The notes under the pieces are model-generated. The model searched no databases and was not told the origin of the DNA. It saw only the letters and a list, made by a program, of their open reading frames with translations. Positions 34,276-49,200 of a stretch of 64,000 bases of DNA are shown here, piece after piece. A program made the position numbers and the translations under genes. Source of the stretch: Anticarsia gemmatalis. Lineage: Eukaryota; Arthropoda; Insecta; Lepidoptera; Erebidae. Within the stretch, counting starts at the first letter, position 1, and each line of letters opens with the position of its first letter. The stretch is from positions 7,571,501 through 7,635,500 of the forward strand of contig NC_134747.1 in the NCBI RefSeq assembly GCF_050436995.1. The letters run 5' to 3'.

Positions 34276-37200
34276 CTAAAAAACATAAGACATAATAATG
34301 AAAAAAAAAATAGGTAAGTACTTATTTCTTTTGAGAGATATTGTTTGAGTCTGAGGGACCTATATCCAGATTTAGAAAGGGCCGAATGATACTAAAATGT
34401 TAATACTCAGTTTTGTAATTTATGAAGTACTAAGTATGTTGTTGATGTGTGCTCATAGATACGTCTAAAGGGAGTGTATGGCTTTGAAAACAGTGTAAAA
34501 CATGAATACCAATAATGAATGAAGGAACGATTTGTCTACTCACTTTGTATGTAAGAGTACTTGCAGTCATGTTTGATAGGCAACGTGACAGTCGGCACTG
34601 GCACTGCGGTCAATTTCTTCAGTTTGTGGATATTCTCCGCGTCCGGTATCTTTTGTTTCGACCGAGAATCAGCCCTCGATTTAACAGTCGGCACGTGATT
34701 GGCGAAGCTTATAATTGCTGCAAAAGATTAACTTTGAAATGTTTTATTTTTCTAGCTTTTTATATTTTAAGAATATTTTTAGGAAACATTAAGAGTATTT
34801 GACCGCCGACACTACCCTAAACTCTAAATTGTCATGCCATCCTTGGTTTCATTCTATACTTATGCTTAAGATTCATAGTTAGTAAAGCACTATTTATTCT
34901 AGCTTGTTCGTAAAAGCCCCCAATATAAGATTATTTTTTAGATTAGAAGTCGTCCTTTTCAATAGGATATTGATAATATGGATAACGCGTATATGAGAGG
35001 GGGATATAGGTAGATAGATTCACAAACCATCACACACGCTCTCCATCTGCGTGATGATAGTATTAAGTTCTCGGCTGCATGTCTTGAGCGCGGCTACAAG
35101 CGCTTGTGCAGCGAGCACGCGCTCCTCCTGGTCGCGCGCGCGGCCCGCGCCGTGCCGCCCGCTCGCGTTCAGGATCACGCTGTCCTTGTCTGAGTTCTTC
35201 AGTAAGAACAGGATGGGCAGAGTGTGGTGCGGGTGATCCACCGCGCAGCGTTCTACAAATATATAATACTTGTTAAGTAGATAATATATAGAAATAAAAG
35301 TTTATTACATTCAATGTTATAAACGGCAAAACTTAATTTAGTTTTCATCCTTGGAGAGCTATATCTAAGGGTCTCAGCACACATATGGTATCGGAAAGGG
35401 AACGTCACCGTATCGCCTCGAGCCGTTCAGAATGGTTTGTATTAAACTCCCTACTGCAACGCACATTAATCGGAATAATAACGTAATCGCCTCGCCTCGG
35501 AACAGGCTCCGAACTTGAATTCCCGCGCTTACGGCTCATCGTCCCCGCGCTTACGTCTCTCCGTCCCCGCGCTTACGTCTCTCCGTACCCGAGCTCACAT
35601 CTCTTCGTCCATCCTTTCCCCTTTCCCCTCCCGCGACTTGCCTGCTAAAGACGCCGCCATTCGCAAGGAGTATTTCATTCGTGTTGCGCGTATGTTTTAT
35701 TTAAAATTTTAAGTTCGATTCAAACACAAAATAACGATGCAAAGGGAGAAACTTATTGAAGAAGTAAGAAAATATCCATAAGCGAGGCGTAAGCGCGGTG
35801 TCGCCTAGCCGTAGCCGAGTTGACGTACAGGCGCTGCTGATACGCTTTCGTTACGTGCATACGGTAGGTTGACGCCTGGTTGACAGCGAGGCGAAAGGCG
35901 TTACGGTTACGATCCCTTTCCGATCCCATTGGTGTGCTGAGACCCTAAAGGTACTCATTAGATTTTGCAAAGTCATTACTAAAATTTTACACACTTTTAA
36001 ACACTCCCAAGTGAACTAAATTGCAGGTATGCAAATAACTCAAAAATAGAAGTTAACGATTTCTATTTCTTTCTGCCGCAAAATAATCATCCTAAGAGTG
36101 CATTTTTAGTTACACATCAGCTATAATTCTTGTGAACTTCATAAATAATTGTTGATATTATGTTATACATTATAAATAACTCACTCAAAAGTTTCTTAAG
36201 GTTGTTAATAAAAGGCGTATCTTCATTGGTCAGTCTCGGCGCTAGTTGCGGCAGTATAGTGACGAACTTCCACGACGGTATAGCGTGTAGGAGATCTTCG
36301 AAGTTATCAGCATCGCTCGCAGGTAGCTCAAAGTCACGGTTGGCGAGCCATAGCGATATCACTCTGAACACTGACAAGTCACTGTCGTTGCATTGCTGGA
36401 GCGATAGCAAGTAGTACCTAAAAAGATAAAGGTAAAACTTAGAAGGACCTTATAATCTAAATAAATAAAAATTAATCCTCTAAATGTATTGCTACGTGCA
36501 TTACTAGAGAACGACTTGGGCGACAATAGCCACCTTTACACGTACACTCTATCGCACGTTCTTAGGAGCGTGCAGGAAAGCCCCTTGCATACCCTTTATA
36601 CGCGCGCTCTTTCACGCGCGGTTATGTTTCGTTTTCGTTGTTAAACGTGGCTATTGGTTTTTTAAACATACTTTCGTTAACTTCATAGGGTGAGAAAAAA
36701 CGAAAGCTTGCGAAGAAAGTAGTAAAAACCAAAAATCCTATTCATCCGTTTGTATTAACTAGTTATTGACAAAAGTAAATGGTTTATTCCCAAAGGCTAT
36801 GTATGTTGAGGCTTGTATATAAACTAACCTCATAGCCAATTGTAAGAAATTCTCCCTCTCAGCTCTTGTATTCGCGATCTCCGCTTCATCTAGTTCTTTG
36901 AACCGTCTGTTAGCACATAGAGCACGGTTTTCTTCCCTGAAACGTAAATAACGTGTGTAATATAACTTGAACGATTTATATAAGGTTTTTTTAATCCATT
37001 GCTGTCTCTCCTGGGCAAGGAACTCTTCCCAATTTGAGGGAGGGTTTAGGACATAAGTGTATTTCATATAGCTAATCCATAATATTAGTATATTCTTAAA
37101 ATGACAATTAATCAAGAACATTACAATTATGAAGAATTTGTGCTTGGCCAATGGCCCGCTTGGTGGGCTCGAGGCTTAACCCTTCCCTTATTTCGGAAGC

Positions 37201-40200
37201 AGATCCTAACCCAGCAACGTAACAGTAATAAAAAAAAGGCACTTACTTGGATAGCGATTTCATAGGCCTGTTGTTTAAAGATGATTCTGTACCTTTCATG
37301 TTTTCCACACATTTAACCCTGTTCTCAAATATCGATGAGTTCATATAAGTTACGACCTAAAAAAAAATACAAAAATCGTTTTAAAAAGGATAATACTGTT
37401 TTAAAAATATTTCAAAATTTTATACTTCTTGTAATAATAGAAAAGAACTTATGACCTCATTACACCCTTACACCTATTACCCTAATACATAAGACAAAAT
37501 ATCGCAAGTTTTGTAAATAGCATTGTCGACTGTACTGTTTATTGTTATAATATTTTGGAAAATGTATTTACTTATTTTAAACTGTTTTACCCCAAGGTCT
37601 AGAAACTAGTGTTAAACATACACACTCTACCCGACCCGGGATTTAAACCAAGCAGACAGACTTATAATTAATTAAATACCTGTTTATACTCAGCATCAGC
37701 GAATTTAGCGATATCACGAAACACTTTCAACCTCACATCCACATGTTCTTGACCTAATACATTCAAACTTTTCTGTAGATACTTATTGATAATGTCCCTC
37801 GGGTTGTCGCGTTTTGAATCAGCCATCCATAGAGCATATCGTCTGAAAACGAAGAAATAATAACTGGATTCAGAATTTAACCAAATCAGAGGTATCATGG
37901 TCCATGAAAACTAAATTCGTAAAATATTAAAGGAGTTTGTGACCTTTCTTTATTTTATTTTGACACGGTGTAGGCAGTATCAAATACTATGTCTTATATT
38001 CATGTACCACTGTTCGACAGACATTTTATAACAGAATTGATATTTTATAACATTTAAAAAAGGCCCAAAACGGATGATCTCCTTTCAACAAATTTTTAAA
38101 CGAAACGTTATTTTAAGAAAAGGACAGAGACCTTAATGGGAAACAACTAATTTTCTTATATCTATTTATATTTACCGTAACGCTACAGCAGCTAGTTTGA
38201 CATCCAGTGACTGTTTGTTCACGATATTTCTAATGAGAGACAGGGCTAGTTCCTTGTGTCCCTTAGCCCAGGATATCTCACTCTCTACTAATGCGATGTC
38301 TTCGCTCACCTGAGACTTTTTCGCCATAGCTAACAGGCGTTGAGCCATTTGCACTCTGTTATTGTTTAAAGCCAGTTCTAAGGAGAAAGAAAATCTTATT
38401 GACACAAAAGTAACATACATAGATACATAAGATCTCGCCAGTAATAGTTGTAGGTGTAGGCAAAGGTGTAATATATCCACGTTTTGCCATTAACCCTTTG
38501 ACCGCCACGGTCGGCTATACTCGACAGATCAAAACCTACTCACGACGCTATATTTTTGTCTACATTTGCCGACGAAAACGTTGTGAGCGCTTTCTGATTT
38601 GTCGAGTATAGCCGACCGTGGCGGTCAAAGGGTAAACGATGCTAGTCACTTCTGACCGCGCTATAGAGACAATCAAAAGTTATTTCTAATATAAATAAAT
38701 AATAAGATTCGTAATTTTACTTACTGGCATACTGTATCTGCAAGGCTACAACTTCGTTTATCAGATTGTTGTGAGATTTAGCCGCGTGCTCTAACAACAT
38801 AACACGTTGCGATGACAGCGACTCAATGTGCTTGAAATCATGAAACTGTGGCAAACTACCCACATCCCATCGGTATAGCAATTCCGACAGTTGCGAACGA
38901 TTGCTTCTTACTGAGAAATAGTCCTCCATATCTCTAAACATGTGCAACTTTTCCAAAATCTTATAAATATTCTGACAGTTCTCCATATTTAGATTATGAC
39001 ATAGTCTCGAGACTGCCAGTTTAGCTTTGTTCAAGGGTACCAGCAGTTTGTCTTCAAACTCGGGAGCTGCTTGAATATGCAAGCAATTTTTGAGGCAAGC
39101 GTATTGGAACGCTTTCACAACTGAGTTTTGATTACAATTCTTCTGTTTGTACCTTTGTTCTAATTCTCGTGTGTCTACGAAATCACTCCAATCACCTTAA
39201 CAATGAGAGTAATATTATAGGTACAGCATAATTCTTATCACATAACATTTTGGTCTGTTTGTTAAGTAACTTACCAAGGAATGCCAAGCATTCATATTTG
39301 ACATCGTTTAGCTTATCATTTTCTGGTAATGACTTGATGTAGCGCAGTGCAAGATGATGCATGCCAGACTTGTGCAGTGACCTAACGACGCCATATTGCA
39401 AGTCTAGATCGGTCTGCCCTCCGCAAGATAGGGCGATATCGTGCAACAACAGTGCGTCAGAATATTGTCCCGAATTTATTAGGTGTTTACGTTTTTCGTT
39501 CTCCATTGTCAAATGCGCGGTCCCGCAACCTTCCACTGCGTCTATTTCTCCAATAGATACGTAACACTGAAAAGTGATTAATTTATAAATAAATTATTTA
39601 GAAGAAATCTACAGAATTAATAAAATAGAATCCTGTATGACAAAATGACGTATTGATATACAAGAAGTTTGTAGGGATCATGCATCATGGCGGTATTTGG
39701 TCTCTGCTTGCCTGCCCGGAAGATGGAGTTTTTATATACTTACATATAACGGATGTCCCAGTAATCAAAGATAAGATGAAAACGGGCGATAGACCAAGTC
39801 AGTTATTAGTATCATGTGTACTTACTTTCCTAAATATTCGTTGCAGATTCTCCCCGCCAGGCAAGCTGGTGGTGGACTCGGGCGAACACGGCGAGAGGCC
39901 GTCGTTCTGAAACACCGCCCACAGCTCTCCGTAGTATATCGCCGCCCAGTTCTGATCGACCACAGCCGCCGCCCATGCCACCTTGTCGTATTCCAATTCT
40001 AAGAAATTTAAACTCTTTTTCGGACTACCCGGCCTGTGAAATATTTAAGCAACTTGAATGGGAACTAACACTGAAAGGTATGATTGCATTTTGAAAATTA
40101 TAACGGTCGGAAAGTAAATGAACCATAATAATAAGTATACCTATTGTATAAGAAATCTTCTATGTTACATAAATACGCGTACGTGTACGCATTTAAAAGG

Positions 40201-43200
40201 TAAATACAGGCATGAACGTTTCCATGTGTATCTGTATGAAGCTAGATAAAAATAGTAGTCACAATTTATCTACATATGTAAGTATATGTTCAGAAGTTTT
40301 TAGTATGTTTATCAGTCGTCTGGTTACCATGGTTCAAGTTCTGCTAATTTTGGAATCGGACGACCGTGTGTGAGTTATCCAAAAATATTTATTATATTAC
40401 TCACCGCATCGCATAATAGTTTCTTTGAATCCTCACAAAGTTCACAATTTCAATCATATACTGCACTATAGTTTTATGTCCATCAGTCAATGTTTCAGCC
40501 GCACTGGACGTGACAGCACTGTCGCCGCTGTTCTCTAACTTTTTATCAAACGTTTGTTCGTATATGTAGTTAAATAACTTGTTTATATGTTCGCCGAATG
40601 CTTTGATACGTGTTTCGTTGTTCGTCAAGCATTTTAGTAATAGACCTATGAGAGCTGGTAGTATTTTGCGGCACACTTGTGACTGTAAATAAAAAAAGGT
40701 TTGTAATGTTAGTTTTAAAATGGGGTATGCTGTTATGTAGGTATTTTGTATGATCTTATTTTATATGTTTTGTCACAAAAAGAAGTTAGAACTCAACGAA
40801 ATGTAGAGTGATGAAAACAGCTAGCTTATTTGTGACAACATTTTGTGTTGGGTAGCCGTAAATCCTGGCCTTATTGACTACCGATTAGTTTCGATACAAA
40901 TAAATAAAAAATATTTAACATCAAATATAGTATTAAAAATAACTTGGTCGTACCTTCAAAATGCAGACTTTTTGTAAATTACTGACGTAATTAGTAGACG
41001 AGTTGACGAATTCTAAAAGGACGCAAGTGACTTCTTTGACCCAGTCGTCTTTGTTCTCATTGAGCAGTGCGTTGAGGAATATCCCGTCGGGGAACATTGT
41101 GTAGTACTGTTCAAACTTCGCGCCGTCCACTTGAGTGTCATTCGGTACCGTCGCAGGAGATGATAGTGGCTTCAGTAACTGTTTATCTGTGTCTTCCAAC
41201 TCTGAAATTATAACATATTTTTGTCAACGATTGTGTTTGCTAGTTGTATTTACGTCCAGTTTCAATGAATGTCGAGTCAAAAAAGTTAATAGAAACAAAT
41301 ATTTTTGGCATGGTTTCAATCAATTATACCTAATCAAAATACTTTAAAGGGTCTTTGTAAATGGCAGTTTAAATGTGAACTACATCAGCCTGGTAGACCC
41401 GATTTAATCTCCCTTCCCATAAGATGCATCCACATCAAACCAGATACTGCATCGAATTTATTTTAAATCAAATTTATCGTATTATAATTTTGAACAAAGC
41501 AAAAGAGATGAGCTTGTAACGATAGTACCAAATGGAGTTCTCTGATATCTGCGTACCTCTATGGGAAGAAGGTATTATTTTATGTATGTATTACAATTAT
41601 GGCAATTATACCTGTAATATCCTCAACATTGACACATTTGAGCAGATTAACCAATGTTTCAGCGACATCATGAGTGACGTTGGGATCTTCGTCGAAGTAG
41701 ACCTGCAGGAGCGCTTCCACGGTCACTTGTGCGAAGTAGTACTTAGGGTCCACGTTAGTAATGGACGCGGTGTCGGCTGGCGGTGCCGTCACTAGTGTCT
41801 TTAAATCGTAAGATGAGATCTCCGATAAACAGTTACAGGCTTCAATCATTGTCTGCAAAAGAAAGGTAAAAAATGTTAATGAGGATATAATTCGAATACT
41901 AAACATTTTTTTAAACGGTATCTTGCCCGCGACTTCTTTAACGTGGACTCATAGTTTATATCTTATGTTACGACACGGACAGAGGCCCGATCGGAATTTT
42001 GTATAGGTGTCCTGGTAAATAAGCCTAAACATAGCCAAGTTTCTTCAGGATGTTGTCAGTCGTTTTGGTGTGATTGAATAACAATCATCCATACATCTAT
42101 CCATGCCACCATTAGCATTAATAAAGTAATGTTTATTAACACTTACCTTTTCATCACATTTTGACTTCAATATATTACAAAGTGCATGAACTACTTGATG
42201 TATCAAACTTGTCTCGCAATCTTCGGAGAACATTTTTGGATCCAATTCGCTTTGCAACTCATTTATAAAATGGTTGTTGCAGCTTAAAAATTGACGAACA
42301 TTGAGCAGTGTTTCGTGGCTAAAAAATAAAATATTTTAATAATAACATTTTAAATCCAGGGCGACCATATGTACCAGTGTTTGCAAATAAATCTTTGATC
42401 ATAATTTTGTATGTACCTGGGACGATTTAAACTGATCCTATGACCTCTCAGTCGTTCTTTGAACGAAGTTAAATTGTTACAAGGCCCATTATCGACAACT
42501 CCTTGAGACATCGAATTAACAAAATCAACCACATCTTCACTCTCTAAACAATGTTTCATATCATTTAACAAATAGTCTAAAAACGACGAACATTCTTGTG
42601 CGTAGCCTTCTTCTTTTTTAATTATCAACACTGGTAATAGTTCAAGAAAAGATTTCCGCATCACAGAGGCTTTTTCTGGTAGGACGTAATCGAATACAAT
42701 TCTCAACCCGCGCACGAATACCCTCATTTCATTCTTATCACAGCATTTCTTGATAGCTGAAGTGAAACTATTACACGCGTAGTTACACACAAAAGCATCG
42801 GAAGGAAACCCTAGAGGGATGTTCTTTAAGAATGTTACATAGGCGTGCAAAGCTAACACCTTCCACTCAAATATAGGCTCTTGCAAGACAGCTTTCCACA
42901 ATTTAATTAGTATTTTTATAATCGTCATTGTCTGTTCTCTGCATAGATATTGTATTACATTTTCATCTATCAGGCTCTGTAATTAAACAAATAATTTAAT
43001 TAATAACTGCTCACTGACACACACATAAACTATTTTAAGAAAACACTCACTTCGAAATATTGAAGTATAGCGCCAAATATGCTCTTAGGATAACAGTAGT
43101 CTTGACGTTGTTGCGATAATTTTACTTCGAACATTTGTTCCGTATCTTCATAATCCCTCATATGAGATGCTGCTAGCAATAACAAGTCCCCAATGTTCTC

Positions 43201-46200
43201 AACCAGTAAGCTGCTCCAACGTTCATTTTGTAATATGTTACAAGTAACTTTAAACATTTTGTTTGCATTTTCTAATGCCTTTTTATATTCGTGCCTTCTA
43301 TCAAACTCGAAATATTCGACATGATATTTCTCGCTCGCAATATAGGGTAATGAGAGCGCAATGATGTTCGGAAAACACGCCTGAAAATTAAAAATGCGAA
43401 CATAATAAACATAAAAATACTATTATTTTTCTGGAGCCATATCCATTACTAGGCCATTATTTTATGATCATGATACATCGAATCAAGGCTTCACTTCTCT
43501 CTCGTATGAGAGGAAACCCTAGCCCAGCAATGGCTCTGTCATAAGTTAAAAAACATGGAACATAAACTAAGTATAATTGAATATATGTAATATTGACACC
43601 ATTTTATGAAAATCTCAATAGGTAATAACAACAAATTCTGTAGGTTGCTACTTATTACTTACCTCAAGTACATCGTCTATAGTCCCCGAATCCGTAACCT
43701 GATGAAGCAATTCACTCTCAGTGACATCTCCTTTAGCATACCACAATACATGTCCCGAAACTAACCACCCCTTATGTCTACTTATAAACAATTCAATATC
43801 ATCGTAACCGAACGCAATTATCGGCAAATCCTTCACGCTATGTTTATTTGTAAACCAAAAATGTACGACGGGCAAAATGCGGTGATTCAAATATTCCTTT
43901 ATATCTTCTATGCCGGCACTTTTAACAATGCGATTCAAAGCTTTCATTATGATGTTTTTGTTCAAAGATTTGGTTTTATGCAAGTTCAATACTTGTAGTA
44001 TTACACTCTGGACTGTGGATTCGTTTGACTGCGCCAGTGCAAGTAAGCAGTGTAGTACTGTAAAAGTTCTGTTGTCAGACTCGTCTTTGAGAACCAATGG
44101 ATTGCTATCATCAGATACCTGAAAGAGATTTGAACATTATACTTAATCACATTATTGATAAACTACCTCAATTAGTATTGAATGTAAATAAAAACTTACA
44201 TCAATCAAAAATATCTCCAACAAATCCGAAGCAAATCCTTCAATATCATTTTTCCAACGATCATTTATCAATTTAAGTAAATAACAGCAATATAACCGCA
44301 TACTGTGAACGTTCCCTTTAATTTTGTTCATGAAAGCGCCTTCGAACGCTCTGTCTATAGAATCATTTTGTTTGCCGTTCACTACGAGGAGTTTGGCGGC
44401 ACATTCGTACACTAGTGAAGCGACCCTCGGTGGGTAATACATGTCGGCACATAACTGCAAGTAACTCTTGATCATTATGAAACTATTGTCCTTTTTCACA
44501 TTATCGTCTAAACACAACTTGTCTATTATGTTCACTAAAATATTTAGTATTCCGAAGGACGCTTTAGCATTCTTGTATAGTTTTTGGCACATACATTGTA
44601 ACATCGTGAAGACCATACCTGAAATGTAAAATAACTATAAGTATTTATAAATTGTTTCAACAGTAAAGAAAAACTTCGTTATGAAACCTTGCATGCATGA
44701 GAGTTCTTTGAAACAGTTCTTAAAGGTATGCAAAGTCCTCCACCCGCATTTGCCCAGCGTGGTGGACTCAAGGCTTAACCCCTCCCTCATTCCGGGACGA
44801 TCCCCTTGCCCAGCAGTGGGACGTTAATGGGTTTTATTTTATTAATAAATCTTTTTGAAGTAAATCTTGAGTAAGATAGTTACCAAAAGGCGGTTCCTCT
44901 ACTTTAGAATCCGTTAACATATTCAATGTTTGAAATATACAATTTAAATCTGTAGTGTAGTTGTAGACACCATCGCTTAATATAAGTCCTAATATTTCTT
45001 CTCGATATTCTGTCTCTTTCCTACAATAAGCAGCAAGCACATAGAAACAATTGTGTTTCAATGTATCAAAATTAATCTCATCTTCATCTTCGTCAATGGA
45101 TATATCGTTATCTTTAGCTTGCACTTCTGTATTTAAGATATTATTGATGCCATGGAACAGATCTCCGTCAATAGAAGACCGAAGCATACTGGTAATCAGT
45201 CCATCGAACTCAGTAAGCAAAAGTTCTTTAACAAGTTGAAGAGCGGTAACTTTAATGGTTATCTGTGCGTTACTTTGCAACATCGTATTTAAAGCAGAAA
45301 ACATAGCAGTGAGGACCCTTTTCGACAAGGAATATAATGCCATAGACTCGACTTCATCTCGATTTTTAATATTATATTTTAGAAAGGTATCCAAGTATGA
45401 AACAATAATGTGAATTAGTTTAATGGAATGTGATAAGTCTGTATCTTTTTGTCTCAGTTTTGGCACAGCGTCTACGAGAGCTGCTACTAAATATTCCTGT
45501 ACTTTGTTTTCTAAAACATCAACTGTTTCAATCTGACTAGGATTTTGTTCTTGTTGCCTTACTATTTCTGAATTATCGATTTCAAACTCACTGAACAGGA
45601 TACATTTTTCATTAGAATTGAATAAAATATCACGTAATCTTTCATATTCTGTTTGTACTGTGTAGCTCAGTGCAATATTCATATTTTCATTTGCAATAAG
45701 CCTTAAGAGTAATTCTGTAATATTAGTAACACTTATAGATATAATATCACTGGACGTGAGCCATGAGAAGCACTTAGTTCTAAAATCTTCTGAGCTACAT
45801 TTACTGTAGCAGTGATAGAATATTTTGTTCAAGCTTGTTACACTGTGTGTGGTGACAAGTATATCATTGTCTATGTACATTTTAATCAGATTCTGTACTT
45901 GTGGAGATTTCACTGTGTCTGGCTTTAATAAATGTTGTACTATGACATGCACAGCTTTGTGTGCAGTAGTGGTTGATGAACAATTTCTGAAATGAAGGTT
46001 ATATTTTTTTATTATATTAATCAGGACTCAAGACTCTCAAAAAGGACTCAGACTATTTATAACAATAATGTATAATGTAATTAAATGTTCCTCTCAAACA
46101 CAATTCACAGAGAAAACGGATGAGTGTCGGGCGCGGGTCGGGACGGAAGTACTGTGGGTCTAAATACTTGTATTCATATGGAAGATATCACACTGCCTGT

Positions 46201-49200
46201 ACTTTAAAATCTATTTTTTTAATATGTTATTTCTCACCTAATACAAGAATTCCACAACGATATCACAACGCTGTCGTATTCATCGCTCTTATACGTCAAT
46301 CTACATAAGTTGTCCAGCACTAAACAAGTGAGACCCTCAAACATGTCCCAGTCCAAGTTGCCAGGGTTATTGGACAAGATTGTTTGAAGACTGTTCAGTA
46401 GCACTAAGTAATCTTGCGCAGATACACTGCTACCATAATTTTTGATATACACATGGATTACACCCAACCTGGAAAGAAGAATTTGCAATCAGTCAACATA
46501 CAAGAGAACCTCCTCCTGTTTTAAAGTCGGTTAAATAGGCAGGCAGTTTTTTTGCGGCGGAATTTTGTGTGCTCACTAATTTTAAAAGCTATTATTAACT
46601 GTATCTTTCGCATTCGGCAATTAATTATCTAGTATTATATTACCAAAATAAAATATGATAGACAATTCAGTAAGGAGTTATTAAAATGGAAAGTGTATGT
46701 CTGTATACTTTACCATGGTAAATGATTCTGGTTCAACTCATTAACAATATCTAGGAATGTTTTGTTCTTATTAAAATTTAATCTCAATCTCTTTGATGAA
46801 CTTTCAACTTCATTCTCATCACTTCTCTCCAACTGTTTAAATATCTGTAAAAAAAGATTAAGAGATACTATCACAACTTATGGATGTGTGTTACAACTGT
46901 CAAAATTCCAACATATAAACTAACCAATACTTATCAGAAGGAATGAAGCCAACCTAAAATCTACTAATCTTGAACAATCTAATGCTTACCTGAAAATATA
47001 TGGATGCAGCAAGATCATGGAAATAAGAGTGCTTATGTGCCATTTTATCATTGGTTCTCCTAGCTTTCTGCATATAGCCCACTTCCAAACATATTAACTC
47101 TGTAATGCTGTTCAGACATTTGTTCCATTGCTCCCAGTTGTCAGCCAAGCTGCCTTCTTCGTTCTGGTGCCTTCCTTGTGGGTGGTGGAGCACCACAGAC
47201 AGGTATAAACATTTGAACAGCATTGACTGAAACAAAAAACCATATGAATATATCACCCCTATGAGAAAAAGGAGTAATCTTGTGTGCATTTGTGTGAAAA
47301 GCAATATAAAGAATTTAAAACTGTGTTCAATACTTATGTATTTTTTTTTTGTACTAATTGATAATTATTATTGAAATTGCTGATATATATATATATTACC
47401 TTTTTCTTTTGGTCCTTATTTTGATCATAAAATTTTAATATTGATGGGATCATGGTTTCGGCGAAATGGCACATAGTTAAACGATATTCTGCAGACAGCT
47501 GAAACAACGAAAGTTTTTTAGTAAAAACATAGTTTAAGGTTTATTATATTTTTACTTGTTACATTTTACAGTCTGTTTATTAGTTTTTTATAGTTACAAA
47601 CTTCTACAAATAATTTCATTTAAAAATACTATTTTCTTTATTTATAATTACTCTTAACTATAATGTAAGAAAGGCCTATCAAAAATTTGTAAGTTTGATT
47701 ACTGGCTACTGGCTAATAGGTATTCAACAATAGCAAAAACACAACCCCTTTTAAAATACTTACCATTTCTAAAAGTAATGTAATTATTTCTGTTATAACA
47801 TCTTGTACTTTTTTGTCCGATGAGACTTTAGCAAAATACTGCTCTAACTTAGGCATAGAGTCTATAACAGGTTTCACAAACTGTGAACTCTCATTACCAC
47901 TCCTCAAAACCAGAAGTACTAATCTTAACCTTGTAAAGTTGTCCAACTTTGAATGACTCGAAAAGCATGCAGCTATGCTGGCATCTAACAAACCTGAAAA
48001 AAAAATCATTTGTATGAGAGTAATGCATGAAGTATATAGGTATATGGAAATTCACAACAGGTGTCACACAGAAAGATTTTTTTTCTAATCTCACTGGTAA
48101 ATGCGAAGATGAGCCATGTAAAAAAAAACAGCTCTCAACTTTATAGATTTCTCAAAGTTATTTTCTCCTTCCTTATATAGATGATGTCCCTCAAAAAGTA
48201 TGACAAGAGATACAGAATTACATGAAGCAAAAGAGTTTGGAGGGATCATAGCAAATGGGATTCTTTTTTCTTTGCCAACCCCTAATAAATCTACTAATTA
48301 TCTGTTAAAATACTTAATAATAGCAAATAATATCTCACTCACCTTTCCAAGTGCTTGGTGTTATGTACCCTAAGTAGTACTCACATGGCAATACATGTTT
48401 GAAGAGCAAACTTAAAAATCCATCTCCTATAGCTTTCTTCAGACGATTGTCATTCAGTACAAAGAGGCACATATCCATTATTTTGTCACATTTTACATGT
48501 GCCTTCCCTGTATTGTAACAAAAGATGTGTTAAATTATTGTTGGGTATTAAAATAATATATTTTATGCTTGATTTTGACTAAGAGGAATGTACAAACACC
48601 TTGGTTTCCTGATATATGGTCATTAAGAACTAACTAAGTAGAAACATAAAGCTAATATAAATACTTCTTTATGTTAGTGATATACATAAAAATGTCACAT
48701 GAATCTGCTCCCAAGATTTGAGATACCAAGATATTAATAATATAATCTGAATATATTATGGTTTTGTGTTGCAGTTTCCTACTCCTCCTAATCATTTTGT
48801 AAATATGACTGCTGTGTGCAAAGATATGTGCCAAAACTAGATATATCAGCTACACCATTGTCATAAATTTATCCCATAAGAGAACAGTCAACACAATGTG
48901 TTAAAAGCTTTAGGTACATACATCTTTAATAATTATAAACCCTTATTGTCCCACTGCAGGGCAAAGGCCTTCATTCCCTTTTTCTACCTATATCTGTCTA
49001 AAGCTTTATGGGGCTATTTTTCTGTTCAATTATACATATTATATCCTTGATAAATCAAGTTTTAATTCTATAATATTATAAGGCAATTTAATAAAATGAT
49101 AGATGATAACCTTTTATTGATCCTGCAACACATAGATGTAGAAGACTAGCACACATTGGGCCTGTAGTGCTCTCATATGTTTTAGATGTCTCATACTTCT

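Noticed and set aside
40325..40340. X-box-like GTTACCATGGTTC in an ATM intron
   Set aside because: Only the ATGGTAAC half-site is intact on the minus strand; the other half does not fit the consensus, and no gene start is near.
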